Assembly: GCA_963277665.1 (NCBI GenBank)
Contig: OY728157.1
Coordinates: 370,712,067 to 370,776,066 of the forward strand
Source: Viscum album
Taxonomy: Eukaryota; Streptophyta; Magnoliopsida; Santalales; Viscaceae
Length of the DNA stretch: 64,000 nucleotides
Direction: 5' to 3'
This document shows, piece by piece, positions 1 to 13,069 of the stretch (position 1 is the first letter of the stretch; the number at the start of each line of letters is the position of its first letter). The position numbers were made by a program, and so were the translations under genes. The notes beneath the pieces were generated by a model. It was given only the letters and a program-made list of their open reading frames with translations, was not told where the DNA came from and ran no database searches.

Positions 1-260
1 GTTGACTGGTAACGCATATGCGGGGAAAGACTACACGGCGTGTAGTACTGGACACATGGCGTGTACCCATTTATTTCACACGGCTCCAACATGACACACG
101 ACTGTTGACTGGTCAACACATGGTAATGCGTACGCTGGGAGAGACTAAATGGCGTGTAGTATTGGATACATGGCGTGTACCCATTTATTTCACATGGAAA
201 GGACACGGCCTTCAACATGGGGTATACCCAGCAAGGGGGTACATGACATGTACTCAAACT
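1..260. repeat. Two ~100-bp direct repeat units with ACACGGCGTGT palindromes
   Basis: Positions 1-98 and 105-204 are diverged copies, each starting 'gttgactggt' and containing 'ggcgtgtagta(c/t)tgga' then 'catggcgtgtacccatttat'. A third partial echo ('ctacacagcgtgtag') is near 261-275. The core 'ctacacggcgtgtag' at 34-48 is an almost perfect palindrome. Motifs of this ACACGG(C)CGTGT kind are common in plant gypsy LTRs. A 122-codon open stretch covers this DNA but is only the repeat being read through. Confidence 0.6.
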
Positions 261-1690
261 ACACAGCGTGTAGTTTCAAAATTCTTGAAAGTGTGGGAAT
301 GGTTCATTTTACCCTCCAGAAAACTTTTTGGCCTTCTTTTTGACAAAAGAATGGGCCAAAGAGGTCCGGGCCATTACATTATGTAATATTATAAATGCAT
401 GTATACACTGGATATAAATGATATATATGATATCTACATAATGAATATAATTCTAGATATAATGGATATTTTACCACTTAAACAACTTGTAATTATAACA
501 AGTTTATTTTTGGATCAAGTACCAAAGATCAACAAAACGATCATTGTTAACTTAAATAATTAAATAATGTTCATAACATGGTAATAAGTGATATAAAAGG
601 AATAATGAACTTGAAAAAGTTCATTAAGCATGTATAGATTAACTATAGTTTATTATTTAGGAGATTAAAGAACGATCAAGTCATGTTGGACATGAGGTAC
701 GGAACTTCGTCTCAAACTCCTTTCATTGAGGAAAATTTTTTTATACACAACTTTCTTTTATACGGTGTATAAACCCCTTTGAATTTGACTTTTATTAAAA
801 AGGAATATTTTTATATGAATCATTTTACTAATCGAAAAAAGGGATTGTTTTTGTCTTACGTATGCGGCGACAATGACTTCTCCACCACCGTGACCATTAT
901 TTGAGTTTCAGCTTCCTCTACAAGCCATAACATTTTTTAAATGAAAAATAAATACCATGTTTTAATTTTCTTTTCTTTTGGAATGGAAAATGGTTTTGAT
1001 AATGTTTTGATTATATCTATCTATTTTTGATATCTTGTGATTGAAATATGGAAATTTTATTTTTCCTTTATGCATATTTTATGTGATACGATTTTGTTAT
1101 GGTTCTTGGGAATTGTTTATGAGGACGGGTGGTTCCGTGAAAAACTAAGGGTGGGTGAGCCCGTGATAGTTCTCCAATGCATTAGGTAACGTGAAGGAGT
1201 TAAACTCTACGGTTTCTCCAAATATATTTTGGGAATATACTATAATGGGTATTCCAAATGTAACCAAGAGGGTTACTCCCTACGTAAGAATGTTATGAAT
1301 ACCTCAAGTTACCTTTATGTCTTATGTTTTCTAGGAGTTATTCATAAATCTTATGACTTCCTGAGGTATGTTAAAGTGCTTATATTCTATGAATAAAGTA
1401 TGATTTCATTAATTCTTATGTATACATGGACTAATGTTTACTTTCCATACTTCTATATCCCTTACTGAGATTTTTATGCACATCCCATATTTTTGAAATT
1501 TTTTTGACAGGTCAAGGGAATGGTACATGATGTGATGATAGTGTGGAGGAAGTGTCAAGAAAGAATACATGTTTTATTTTAAATATGTTTCCTTGGTGGG
1601 AAAAGTGAATATTGTCTTTTATGTTACCACCTTGTTTAAATGCGGAATGTAATGCATGATTTAGGATCTAATTCTCTAGAACTCTAAACC
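1..1690 (+). mobile_element. Truncated LTR (family F), right part only
   Basis: Non-coding LTR-like sequence lying immediately left of element A's pol remnant. Around 1,150-1,190 it resembles the A/C/E LTRs (a stretch ending in ctccaatgcattaggtaa), and around 1,460-1,515 it has the same layout: 'cccttactgag', a pyrimidine-rich stretch and a 'gacag' acceptor-like site. The rest differs, so I treat it as a related but separate family. It stops at about 1,690, where reading frames of reverse transcriptase begin without a primer-binding site. The junction therefore looks like a deletion rather than a normal LTR/interior border. The left end lies outside the window. Confidence 0.45.
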
Positions 1691-1691
1691 T

Positions 1692-2530
1692 AAAAAGATC
1701 CTCAATGTGTATTCTTGTAATAACTCAACATAAGGTAATTTTTAAGGCTGGGGCCTTATAAGAGACATTAAAAAAGAATAAGATTTATGAAAAATTTTCC
1801 ATGTGTGAATTTTTTCATCAGAATGTCTCATTTTTGGGTTATATAATCTTCAGAGAGGGGATATCTGTGCTTCCAGCAAAAACAGAAGTTATTGAAAGTT
1901 GGTGAATACCAACAACTATAACTATGATCTAATGTTTTCTTGGATTGGATGAATATTATAGAAATATTTGGAAATATTTTTCATGATTATCTAACACACT
2001 CACCATGTTGAATTGGAAAGGAGTTATGTTCATGAATATGGAGGAATGTGAAGAGAATCACAAAGAGCTGAAAAGAAAGTTAGCCAGTGCATCTATGCTC
2101 ACACTGCCTTGTAGTGGAGAAAGTTTTTGATCTATAGTGACACATCCAAAAAGGGGATGGGTTGTGTTCTCATTAAAAATGATAAGGTTATAGATTATAC
2201 CTCATGAAAATTGAAAATCCATGAGCAAAAATACCCAACTCATGATTTGGAGTTAGCTATGACAATCATTGCACTAAAGATATGAAGGAATTATCATTAT
2301 GGTGAAAGGAGTGATATTTATACTGATCATAAAATTTTAAAGTATTTATTTACACCAAATTATCTGAATATGAATTAAATAATATGGTTTGAGTTGATTA
2401 AATATTACAACTGCTCAATACATTACCACCCTAGGAAAGTGAATAAGGTGGTTGGTGCTTTGATTCAAAAGGACTGTGCTTTCTTATACATGATGTGGAT
2501 CACAAAAGATCCAATATTTAAGGATCTTCA
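1692..2530 (+). pseudogene. Element A: reverse transcriptase end and RNase H remnant
   Basis: Decayed Ty3/gypsy pol. It starts at the RT catalytic area (an 'IL-VYS-NN' stretch near 1,700, normally just after the two catalytic aspartates). It continues through 'KNKIYEKFSMCEFF' and 'VSFLGYIIFREGISV' near 1,770-1,880, the RT thumb and connection. RNase H follows from about 2,135 ('TSKKGMGCVLIKN', 'YPTHDLELAMTIIALK', 'IYTDHKILKYLF'). The linker typical of gypsy elements ('YHPRKVNKVVGALIQKD', 2,420-2,475) closes the domain. Gag, protease and the front of RT are absent. Several stops and at least one frame change break the frame. Family assignment is firm; activity is excluded. Confidence 0.85.
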
Positions 2531-2679
2531 AAGGATAGATCTTGATATATTAAATTAATGAGAGAAATATTATCATTGTCAATTAAATTTTCAACCATAT
2601 ATACATGTGAAGATTATGGAGGCACAAATGGAAGATGTAGATCAATAAAAGAAGGAGAGAAATGTTATTGAATTCCACA

Positions 2680-4015
2680 TTGATTGTGATGGGATAATAA
2701 GGTTCTGGAACCTGTTTTGTATTCCTCATATACCATAATTAAAGAAGGATCTATTGGATGTGGCTTATATTTCTTCATTATCTATTAATCCTAAAAGTAC
2801 AAAGATGTACAGGGACACAAAAGAGTATTTTTGGTGGGATGACATGAAAAGAGATGTTTCTGAATATGTCTCTCAATTTTAGGTTTGTCAAAAAAATTGG
2901 CTGAGAGAGATAAGTCTATGGGGATGAAACAAACATTACCCATATCATAATGGAATGGGAAAACAACACTATGGACATTGTAATTGTACTTTTCAAAACA
3001 TCTAAAGACTATAATGCTATATGGGTATATTTTATCACCTTACAAATTCGAGACACTTATTTTCTATTATATAGTACTTATCTATTGATTATATTATCAG
3101 GATATATGTATAGGAAGTGGTATGATTGCATGGAGTACCACTGTCCATTATATCAAACCTGCATCTAATGTTAACCTCACCATTCTGGAAAATTCTTCAC
3201 CTGGATCTAGATACAGACTTATGTTTCAGCACTACATATCATCCTCAAACATACTATCAGTCTGAGAAGAAAATTTAAACTAAAAAGGATATGTTCAGAT
3301 CATCCTCTATGGATTTCATAGGTTGTTGGGATCAATACCTACCTTTGGTGGAATTTTCATACAACAATATCTCTCACACCAGCATTCAGATGGATCTTAA
3401 TGAATCCCAATTTGGAAAAAAGTTCATAACTCCGACTTGCAAGGATGAATATGGGGAAATAATTCTATTATGACCTGATCTTGTTGATGAGATGAAATAA
3501 AAGTTCAGACTTATTCAACAATACATAAAAATATCTTAGAGTCGAAAACAAGTTATGCTGACAATCAAAGAAAATACATTGAGTATGAAGTGGGTGACAA
3601 TGTATTTATATGAATATCTCCCTGGAAGATTGTAACATGATTTGAAAATAAGGGAAAGTTGAGCCCTAGGTATATCCGTCCTTTTGAAATTGTAGATCGT
3701 GTTGGAATGTTAGCTTACCGATTGATGCTTCCACTGAATCTACATCAAGTTAATGACGTGATCCATTTATCTATCTTCAAAAAGTACATACCAGATCCTT
3801 CACATGTTCTAAACTCATAATTTGTACCATTGGATCATGATCATTCTTATAAACGAAATCCAATAGAGATTCTGGATCATAGTGAAAAAGTTTTGTGAAA
3901 GAAGAAAACTCACTTGGTTAAAGATTAGTGGAAGAACCACCAATTTGATGAAGCTATATAGGAATTTGATGATAGGATGAAGGAGAGATATCCTAATCTA
4001 TTTTTAACTAGGTGA
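2680..4015 (+). pseudogene. Element A: integrase remnant
   Basis: Follows the RNase H remnant directly. Visible in order: the zinc-binding region ('TKMYRDTKEYFWWDDMKRDV' at about 2,800-2,855), the start of the catalytic core ('YNAIWVYFI' at 3,010-3,036), the end of the core in an open stretch at 3,291-3,473 ('SWDQYLPLVEFSYNN'-type sequence, here CWDQYLPLVEFSYNN), and the C-terminal domain with 'KLSPRYIRPFEIVDRVGMLA' at 3,655-3,715. The tail ends near 4,010 ('YPNLFLTR'). Catalytic residues between 3,036 and 3,290 are lost or scrambled. In the intact family this enzyme inserts the cDNA into the host genome. Stops and frame changes make this copy dead. Confidence 0.88.
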
Positions 4016-4041
4016 TTAATTTCAATGGCGAAATTCAGTTT

Positions 4042-4053
4042 AAGGGGGTAGAA
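4042..4053 (+). other. Element A polypurine tract
   Basis: 'aagggggtagaa' sits directly before the LTR start 'tgtaacacc'. This is the plus-strand primer site of LTR retrotransposons. Element E has the matching 'aaggggggtagaa' before its own 3' LTR. Confidence 0.85.
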
Positions 4054-7000
4054 TGTAACACCAATTTATTTTTATGAAATAATTTCTTTAAATAATTTAA
4101 AATTTTCAATTTCTTACGTTCCACGCAATCATGAGTTTAAAAGAACCATGGAACCCCTTTATTATAAAATAATTTAATTTAACCTATATATTAGGATATA
4201 AAGAATAAATATAACTAACTTATGAAAATGTATGGTGAAGTCATTTGCTACCATTTATTTATGAAAACTATAAATCAATAACATATTTGTATTTTTGTAT
4301 TAATAAATTCATTGAATTACTGTTATTAAATTAAATTAATTAAATATATATGTTATATAATTAATAAAATATTTTTTATATTCATCTAATAGATATTTTT
4401 GTCTTAGAGAATTAATAAACTCTATTTGATGTGTAAAATCCTATATTTTTTAAAAAAGAAATTTTCCGCCTTTTAATAGAAAACCCCTTTTAAATTAAAA
4501 TTGAAACACAATAGTAATTTTTTTATAATAAAATAAATATTTTCGTTGTAAGTGGGATAGAAAAATTTACTTTGGAAGAAATTATAATATTTTTTGATAA
4601 CTTTCCAATTTTGATGAATAGTAAAAGCACGATAAATTATAATCGAAAAAAACTTTTTTCATTGAAATAATTTATATGGTTAAATTATAATATTGAATGG
4701 TTTAAAATTATAAATAAAATACATTTTTTTCATTTAATATAACGTATTTCATTATCATTAATTATAAAATTGAATTTAGATTTAAAAACATTTCAATCTT
4801 TTGTAATGTTTTAACTTTAAAAACTCGTTCTCTATTTCCGACAGTGGGATAAATTTTAAATTAATTTATAAAAATTGTGTGTTTTGAATTATAAAAAATG
4901 GATTCCATATTTTGACTCAGTAAGTTAAAATTATGTAAATTGATTTATTATATTTATTGGCATTATGATAAGTAAATTCAGTAATTTTTGTTAATACGGT
5001 AAAAGAGTAAATCAGTTAATTAAGGATCAGAATACTATTATAAAATTTCCATAAAACATGGATTAATATCATTGGATGAGTTTTTTTAACATAAATCATT
5101 GTTGACACAAAATTTTTTCTATTAGAATCCACATGGATGAGATTATGACATTTATTTTTTTAAAATAATAGGACAATATATCTTACTCATATTTTAATAA
5201 CTAAATAATTTTTATACAAGAGTATGTATAAGATAAATTCGATTATAAATACTCTTATGAAAGATATATTGTTTTCTTTACCAAGATAACTTTTTTTTGA
5301 TTTTTAGGAAATAAATAATAAACATAAAGACTTAGACTTCGATGATGTAAAAATTAATTAATTGATGAGAAATCAATAAAATAATATCTATTAAAATTAT
5401 ATTAAATATAAAAAGTCCCAAAAATATTACTAAATCTTATTTGTTGAGTTTATCACGACCAAAACCATCCAATGGTCAATTTAGTGGCCATTTGGGGCCT
5501 TATATAAGATATTGTGACACTTATATTATTTTATATAAAGTGTATAATTTTTTACATTCATAATTTAATAAAAACAACATTTTAAGTATTTGATTTTATA
5601 GAATATAAATTCGACAAAAAATATGATTATGAAATCTAGTATATGTATCTACATCATTGTATTTTATTTTTAATTTTTATTTTACAAATAATTATATTAA
5701 ATAACTACACAAAATGGATGTAGTAATTAATTTATTATTAGAGATAAAAATAAATGTTATTAAAATTATTAAAATAATTATAATATGGGATAATTAATTT
5801 TTATAATGACTTCTATATATGACCTTTAACTCTTATGAATATAATAATATTATTTTTTTCTATGTTAACTTTTTATATTAATATTTTAAATTATTATTGA
5901 ATTTAATAGTGTCAAAATTGACACTGTTTGATTGTTTACCAAAATAATGTTTTGTTAAATTATTTAAAAATCATAATATTTTTTAAAAAATATATCATAT
6001 TTCTACAATGGTATAACAATTTTTAAGGTGTTTATTTTTTGTATAATTAACATTAAATAAGTAAATATTTTACCCTTTTAATATTGATATATTTTTTACC
6101 CTCGTTATAAATTTAATTGAATAACTAAATGTTAACTAAAATGAAAATGTATAAATTGATAAAAAAATTATAAATAATTTATTGTTTAATGATACTAAAA
6201 TAGTATATCATATAATTGAAGAAATTAGTTCATTTTGGAGGTTTTTGGATGGGTTTTGAGTTTATTATAAATTAATATTTTTGAAGATCCCAAAAGAGCC
6301 CCTCACCTCAATTATAAAAGGGTATCTTCTCCCTCACCTCTTCATTCACTTTGGGACTTATATTTCAAAAAACCCCTGAGATTTTCCATTATTGAATTCC
6401 CTAGTTACATTCCATAGGGTATGGGCTTCTTCAAATACCAATTCTAGTGCTCTTAGAGAAGATTTAGAGGAATGCACGCCGAATAAGATGTAATCTCCTC
6501 TGCTGATTCTTTCAAACATATTTCTTATTCAACTTCGTATTAATGATTTGTTTAATTAAAAATTAATAACTCCAGTATCAGTTAAATACTGAGATGTTAT
6601 TATGATTATTTAACAACAATATCTACTTTATATCCATCCTACAAAAAATAAAAACACCATGTGTTACGACTTACCATATCCACATCATGGTGTAATATGT
6701 TTTTGGCCACCACCTTACTTGGATAGGTATAATGATTGAAATAATAACAATGTATGATTATTATAACATGATATTTATTCTAAAATATTATACACCATTC
6801 ACTTTGATAGCATTTAACAATTATGGGAATGATATCATCGCTCGTTCGTACTTACGACCTACGATCTCTATGATGCCATATGATTCGTTATATATAATCT
6901 TCATTGAATATTGATTAAATAAATCTATATAAATAAAAAATATGATAAATATAATGTTAATATCATTTTATAATGATATATATATTACCTATGAAGGAGA

Positions 7001-8505
7001 AAAATAACTTATATGAAAAAAATGCATATGAAAATGAAGCTGTTAATAAACAAATAATAAGTAATAATGAAATTTTACTAATAAACGAATGATAATATAA
7101 TCATATATGATATGATAAAAATATATATGATTCTTAAATAAGTCAATGATATTATTTAAATCATTATACTAGAGTTCTAGATACATACAATGGAAATCCG
7201 ACCTAAAGTAAGGTATAATTTCACAATATCATTATTATTAGACATTGTAAGTATTTAATAGGGTATATTTATCATTTACATCCATGTTTCCAAAATATTT
7301 TAAATTATTTAAATAATTATATAATTTCTCAAGTCAATTATTCCCATTTTTTAATTTTTATTTAGTTTTATGAAATGATTCTTTTTTCGTTATTCGATAC
7401 AAGGTAATTTTTTACTTTTCCTATAAAAGTACGAGGAGAATGTTTTTTAACTTATATGGAATGAAAAGATTTTTGCCTTTTTATAACACATTATTTCCAT
7501 AAAGATTCCTATACATGATTTCATGTTTATTTTCAAATAAATTATTTTATTTTAAAATTTCACAGAAAGAAAACATTTTTGAAGACGAATAGATAGTTTC
7601 CCTAATAATAAATTTGATGTGTTACATTAGAATTATTTTCCTTCTATGATAGAATTATTTAATTAGGTTATGTATCAAATATAATATCCTTATTGATCCT
7701 ATTATTTTATTGTGTTTATGATGGAATTATATTTTTAAAATAAATTTCATTTATATGGAATATGATATGATGGAATGATGTTTAAAGAAACCCATTTCAT
7801 TCTTTGGGATATGATGAATAATTTATATTATTGTGGCACATGCAAGAATTTTTTAATTATGAGATGGGTGGGACCTATATCTACATACAATGAATTCAGT
7901 AATGATTTATATCTCATGATATAAAAATGGGTAGAATGAGAAATGATATCAGTTTAGTAATATAGGGATTGAACGAGGAGTGAGCTCTGTTCAATAATGG
8001 ACTTTTTCTGCTATGATGGTCTTGAAAATGAGCCTTTACTAATATGAAATGTTTTTCTATTATTATGTGTACGAAAAAACTATATGTCTCATGTTATGAA
8101 TTTTGAGATTTCTTTCATTGATTCTTTTGAATTTTTAGGATTTTTCTCATGGAATGATATCACGATATTTCATATACTTGATAATATTTTTAACTAATAT
8201 GTTATTATGTTTTATAATTATGATATGATTGATATCTCCCTAGATTACCCCTATTGAGCATCTGAGATCACCCTTTAATATGTTTCTTTCCCCCAATTCA
8301 TAAAGAAGGGTATTATGTATTATATGTCAAAAAGTTGTCTAGTTTTGATAAAATAAGTTGGGGACAATAAATAAGTCTTATGAACTAGTTTTTTATGTTT
8401 CACATATTCTAAAGACATTGTACTTGTATGATCCCAATGTGGATTTATTATATTTTTCAATGAATATTATTCAATGTTGAAGTAATATCAATGTATGTAA
8501 ATTAC
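4054..8505 (+). mobile_element. Element A 3' LTR (long-LTR gypsy family)
   Basis: Begins 'tgtaacacc' after the polypurine tract and aligns by eye along its length with the 3' LTR of element E (45,735-50,281) and, more weakly, with C. Shared landmarks: 'attataaaaggg' TATA region at 6,311, two GTAC-rich motifs at 6,661 and 6,838, 'gatgggtgggacctatatct' at 7,863, and 'cccctattgagcatctgaga' near 8,250. The last ~20 bases are decayed, so the right end is approximate (8,495-8,515). Sequence to the right then matches element D's LTR, so A was probably inserted there. There is no matching 5' LTR in the window. Confidence 0.8.
6313..6320 (+). promoter_or_regulatory. TATA box in element A LTR
   Basis: 'tataaaag' after 'cctcacctcaat'. 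The same 'TATAAAAGG' in the same context occurs in C (19,066) and E (47,902), which marks it as the LTR core promoter. Confidence 0.7.
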
Positions 8506-9911
8506 GGATTATTAGAGCATTAATTTCTCAGTGTCGATAGTGGTATATTGGATATGTGTTAATATTATAGTTACTTGTATCCTCACTTCTAATTGTATTA
8601 GTTTATGGATATCATGGATAGCTAAGTGGGAGATCTGTGATTGATGCTACAATTGTAATAATTACTCTATATTTAGAATCTATTAGATTGTATTTGTCTC
8701 TTTCTAGGGGAGTTCCCTCAATGAGGCTTGTTGAAAGTATATTATATGGAAATTTTATTAGGTATTAGTCATAGAATGGAAATTGATATCACCTTAGCAT
8801 GTCTTTGTATATATCGTTAAGACCCAATGAGTGGACCATGATACTCTTTTTGTCTGTTTTTTTATTTCTAATCATTTGTTGATAATTTATTATAATTACT
8901 AATACATATACTGGTTTCATTATGTTACATGAGTTTCCATAACAATATTTGTTATTATTACCTGATTTAATTGGAATTTTGGCTAAGGTTTTACATGTAT
9001 TTATCTCTTATTTTTGTATAGTTTTCATTTTTAATTTTTTTTCGAAATGTTTTGGGAATTATGATGTTGAAATTTGAGGAAAAACCCATGTTTTATTTTT
9101 ATAAACTCGATAGTTTATTTTTAATGATTTCAAATTATATTATTTTAAAAATATTTATAAAACATTCAATTTTCATAAAATACGTTTAACAATTTTTTAA
9201 AGGATAATGACATGTTATTTTTTAGATACATTTTGTCAAATGTTAAAATATTTTCTTAATATTGATCAACCCAGAATTTATGATATTTCATATAAAAGTA
9301 CTTTGATAAACAAATTGGTGAAATCATACTAGAAACATGTAGGTCACACCCTATATAGACACATTGGTCTGTATATATTTATTATTATTTTCATATAGGA
9401 ATCCAATGGTAGGATCATATATTGTTTATTGATCTATGATGTTCTATTTGATTATTGATATAGTATGTGGAGGTGACCTCATGTCACATAGGTATGATCA
9501 TGTTTTTTTGGGTTTCATGGTTTGTATTAGTTTCTTTATATCATCCATATTGAGCATTCCATTGTTTTGGATTATTTTTTGTACGTGAAAAAATTATGTA
9601 TCACTTATGGTGTATGAATTTATATGAAAGTGTGGATTTTTATATTTTATTCCTTGATTAGTTTATGTTTTACTCAAATATTTTTATTTTGACATATATG
9701 GACGTCTAATATATAGACACACCAATTAATATTCTCAATAATATTCAACTTGTTATTTATTAATATTATAGGTTTATACCATTCAAACATGGTTATAATT
9801 CATTCCATGACACAAGTGGCTAGCATGAGGTGATTGAAAATGTAGCTTTGGCCTTATTGAATGTTGACCATGATGATATGGAAAGTTGAACTAGGCTTGT
9901 TAGTTAGAAAA
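8506..9911 (+). mobile_element. Element D 5' LTR, left part missing
   Basis: Aligns by eye with the rejoined D 3' LTR (about 14,380-14,608 plus 37,005-38,204). Matching pairs include 'ggggagttccctcaatgagg' (8,708) with 'tgggagtgacccaatgggtt' (37,000), the 'cacaccctata' stretch (9,345) with 'cacaccctaca' (37,645), and 'tttgggtttcatggtttgta' (9,508) with 'tttgggtttcatggtttctc' (37,817). It ends at a recognisable primer-binding site. The first ~1.3 kb is missing because element A abuts it. Confidence 0.72.
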
Positions 9912-9925
9912 TGTTATTAGAGAAC
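9912..9925 (+). other. Element D primer-binding site (decayed)
   Basis: 'tgttattagagaac' directly after the LTR, one or two changes from the plant initiator-Met site TGGTATCAGAGC. It corresponds in position to element B's site. Confidence 0.6.
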
Positions 9926-12900
9926 AATTAATATTTGGTATGTAATGTTATTTTGGAGATAGGGCTATCAATACAAAAGAGGTAGGTCATGAGTAGGTTC
10001 TTAATCAACAACTTTCATGGTGAGTTTTGAGATACAATGAGTAGTCAGGGAATGAGTCATCAGTTTCGGATTTTTCATCAATTATTTTTTAATATTTTTA
10101 TATAAATGGATTGTATTTATTTTTACATTTTTAATATTTGTTTTTTTTCTAGATTTTCATTTTTTAGGGTGGTAAGGGGAGGATAAATGAATGTGTAAGG
10201 TTATTGTGCATAGTTTGGTAAACCATTCATTTCCAATGAATGAGGATTTGGAAACCATTCAATAACAATCACATTGCTAGTGCATGGTCTATGAAACCAT
10301 GTGTCTATACCATGATTAGTTATAAAACAATCACATATATTTTATTTGACCCCTATTTGATTTAAAAATTGTTTCTAAAGTAACTTCCCATTTATTTAAG
10401 AAGAATAGAATAGTTTTTTTATGATATGTTGATGTCATTTAATTGAAAAATGATTAGTATTTATTATTTATTTAATTGGTTTCATGTTATAAAGTCTATG
10501 TTTCTAGTTGAAAAGTGATTCTATGACATGTAAAATCTTTTATAAGGAGGTTTTCAACCTTATTTATACCAATACCATGAGTTTCAAGAAGTGTATGAGT
10601 TTTTTTTTGGATTTGATGATTTATATTAGAAGTGTTTTGAAATAAGTTTTAGTCTAATAAATTTTTTCAATCAATAATTTTTATAGTTTCCTAACCCTTA
10701 TATGACATTTTTTTAATGTTTTATATGATTATGCTAGAACTTTTTTATTGGTTAATTTATAATTTAAGTAATTTTAAAAAAAAATTAACATTATAAAAAT
10801 AATTTTGGTGGTTATATGATGACTGTAAATGTGTTCTACTTAAACAATATGAATTTGGAATAAAGGATATTTGACATGGCTTCCCAAATAAGGTAGAATG
10901 TTTTAAAAGTATAAATTGTATTATAAAATTAATTTAAAAGACTTTATTGATTGATACTGGTGTAAGAGGAATGTGTTATGGTGAAATATATACATGTATA
11001 TATTTTATTATAGCGGGGTTGTGCTTTTGGGTTTTCTATTTTGAGTTATATTTGGGCTGTGATAATTTATATTTGAAATGAGTTTGATTGAGTACTGTAT
11101 ATTGGTTTATCTAGTTTATTCAACCTGAAAAATTCTTAATGAATCATGGGAATTAATTTTCAATGGATCTTGCTTAGAGTGATCTCTTTCATACCATGAA
11201 TTGGGTCACTTTGGTGGTCATATTTATCTAGATTCAAAGTAGATTGAAAGAGTCAAGTATTTTAATACTCATTCACACCTTCAAATATTTCTTGAACATT
11301 ATTTGCCTATATTATATGGTGAACAATGTAAATATCTATCATTAGAGCAGTTGGATAGTATTAGAGAAGTCTTTGATTATTTGGGAACTAAAAAATCTCA
11401 AATTTTATAGTTATAAAGCTATTTTTTGAATGTCCTAGTCCAGAATAGTGGGAAAACGTTATTCTAATTTAGATTTATGATTTCATGAAATGTTAGTTTT
11501 TCACGATTATTTTCATCCCATGGAATTATACAAAAAGAGAGAATGTAGAGACAAATATTGAGTTAATGAGTTTCCAATATGGAGAGTAAAAAATTAAAAT
11601 ATATATAGACCATTTATTAGGATTGGTTCCTTTATCTACCAAGAAAGACTCTATTAATTCTTATAAGATTTATTTTTTAGGGTAGTATTTTCCTAAACCT
11701 CAAGTACACTATATTTAAATTTGGATTGACTTATTATATAAATGAACTTAAAGTGATCATGTTGGAAGAGATGGATCTCAAAAATAAAAAAAAACTACTT
11801 ATTGGTTCCTCTACATCATCTTCCATAATTGATGGCATATAGTCTTATAATAATTAGAAAAAGGATATGCTTGAGTTGGAATGTGAGGGAGATGTGGGTT
11901 AGTGATGTCATTATACGATCACTCTATAAAAGAGGAAACGATCTCTTATGTGTGTATAGTTAACTGAGGCACTCTAATCAATCCCACTAAAAATATTTGA
12001 AAATATATCATTGTTTTGGCTATCTAGGGTATCTTTATATATTTTATAAATTCAATTACAAATATGAGGATAATTCTCTTGAATAGTTTGTATTTGAGTT
12101 TTGGGCTTATGCTCGACATGCATAAAGAAGTTTAAATTCAACAAGATGTTTGTTTTATTTGTTGTATTCCTTATAGGCATATTTTCCATCCCATTTCTTG
12201 AAATTTTGTTAGACTAACAGATGAAATCTTATTTAATTTTGGGTATTCCCCTTAGTTGTACCTATTTTTGAAATTTTCAATCTATCATTTGAATCAATCA
12301 CATGGTGGATTTTCAACATTTCCTTTTAGCCTATATGATCATGGGTTGTATTATATGTGCTGATGGATTTATTATAATAGTAAAACATTATTAGTTTAAT
12401 CATTATAAGTTTAAACATAAATAGAGGGGACACACATAACACATCTCTAATTTCTAAAAAATGGTTATAATGTGTATTCTTTCCCATTGGGCTATTAGTT
12501 ACATAGATGAATCTATAATGAAATTTGAAAACAAATACCAGTATTTATAGATTTATATCTACATGATATCATTAATAATATATTTTTATAGTATTAGTCA
12601 ATCTTTTTATAGGCTCTAATTATGAATTTTAATTAATATTACTCAAATTATTCATTAAGTGAAACCAATTCTTTCGAATTTTTTGTTGTGATCATGAACT
12701 AGGTCTTGAAAAATGGATATCCCATGACCTTAAATGATTATTTATTTGAAACATTAATATTCATAATAAATTTCATTGGTGTCATGATATATTGAAAATT
12801 TTATTCCTAAAATGGTTTTAGATAATTCATGTTATAATGTTTTCCATTTCCAATGGACTTATATGTGTATTCTCCTCCATAAACCGAGTTGTATAAAAGT

Positions 12901-13055
12901 TGTGTTAGATATTTTTATACATTAATAATTAATTTTTTAATGGGATAATTTATTATCTCATGTATAACTTATTTTTATTCTAAACACTAGATTGAATCAT
13001 ATAAAGTTGACTAAACCAATGATTCAAATTACTTTATAGGTGTAACAAGTGTCAT
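9926..13055 (+). mobile_element. Element D interior, unrecognisably decayed
   Basis: About 3.1 kb between D's primer-binding site and polypurine tract. It is very AT-rich with stops in all frames. I could not assign any stretch to gag or pol with confidence, although 11,150-11,480 has longer semi-open stretches. It is shorter than a full gypsy interior (about 5 kb), so part is probably deleted. The assignment rests on position between the LTRs, not on coding similarity. Confidence 0.5.
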
Positions 13056-13069
13056 TGTGTGGAGAATTA
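13056..13069 (+). other. Element D polypurine tract
   Basis: 'tgtggagaatta' directly before 'tgacac'. Element B has the matching 'atggggaggatta' before its LTR start 'tgacaccc', which fixes both LTR starts. Confidence 0.65.

Noticed and set aside
18..386. 122-codon open frame at the window start
   Set aside because: Read-through of the direct repeats in LTR F, with no protein-like features.
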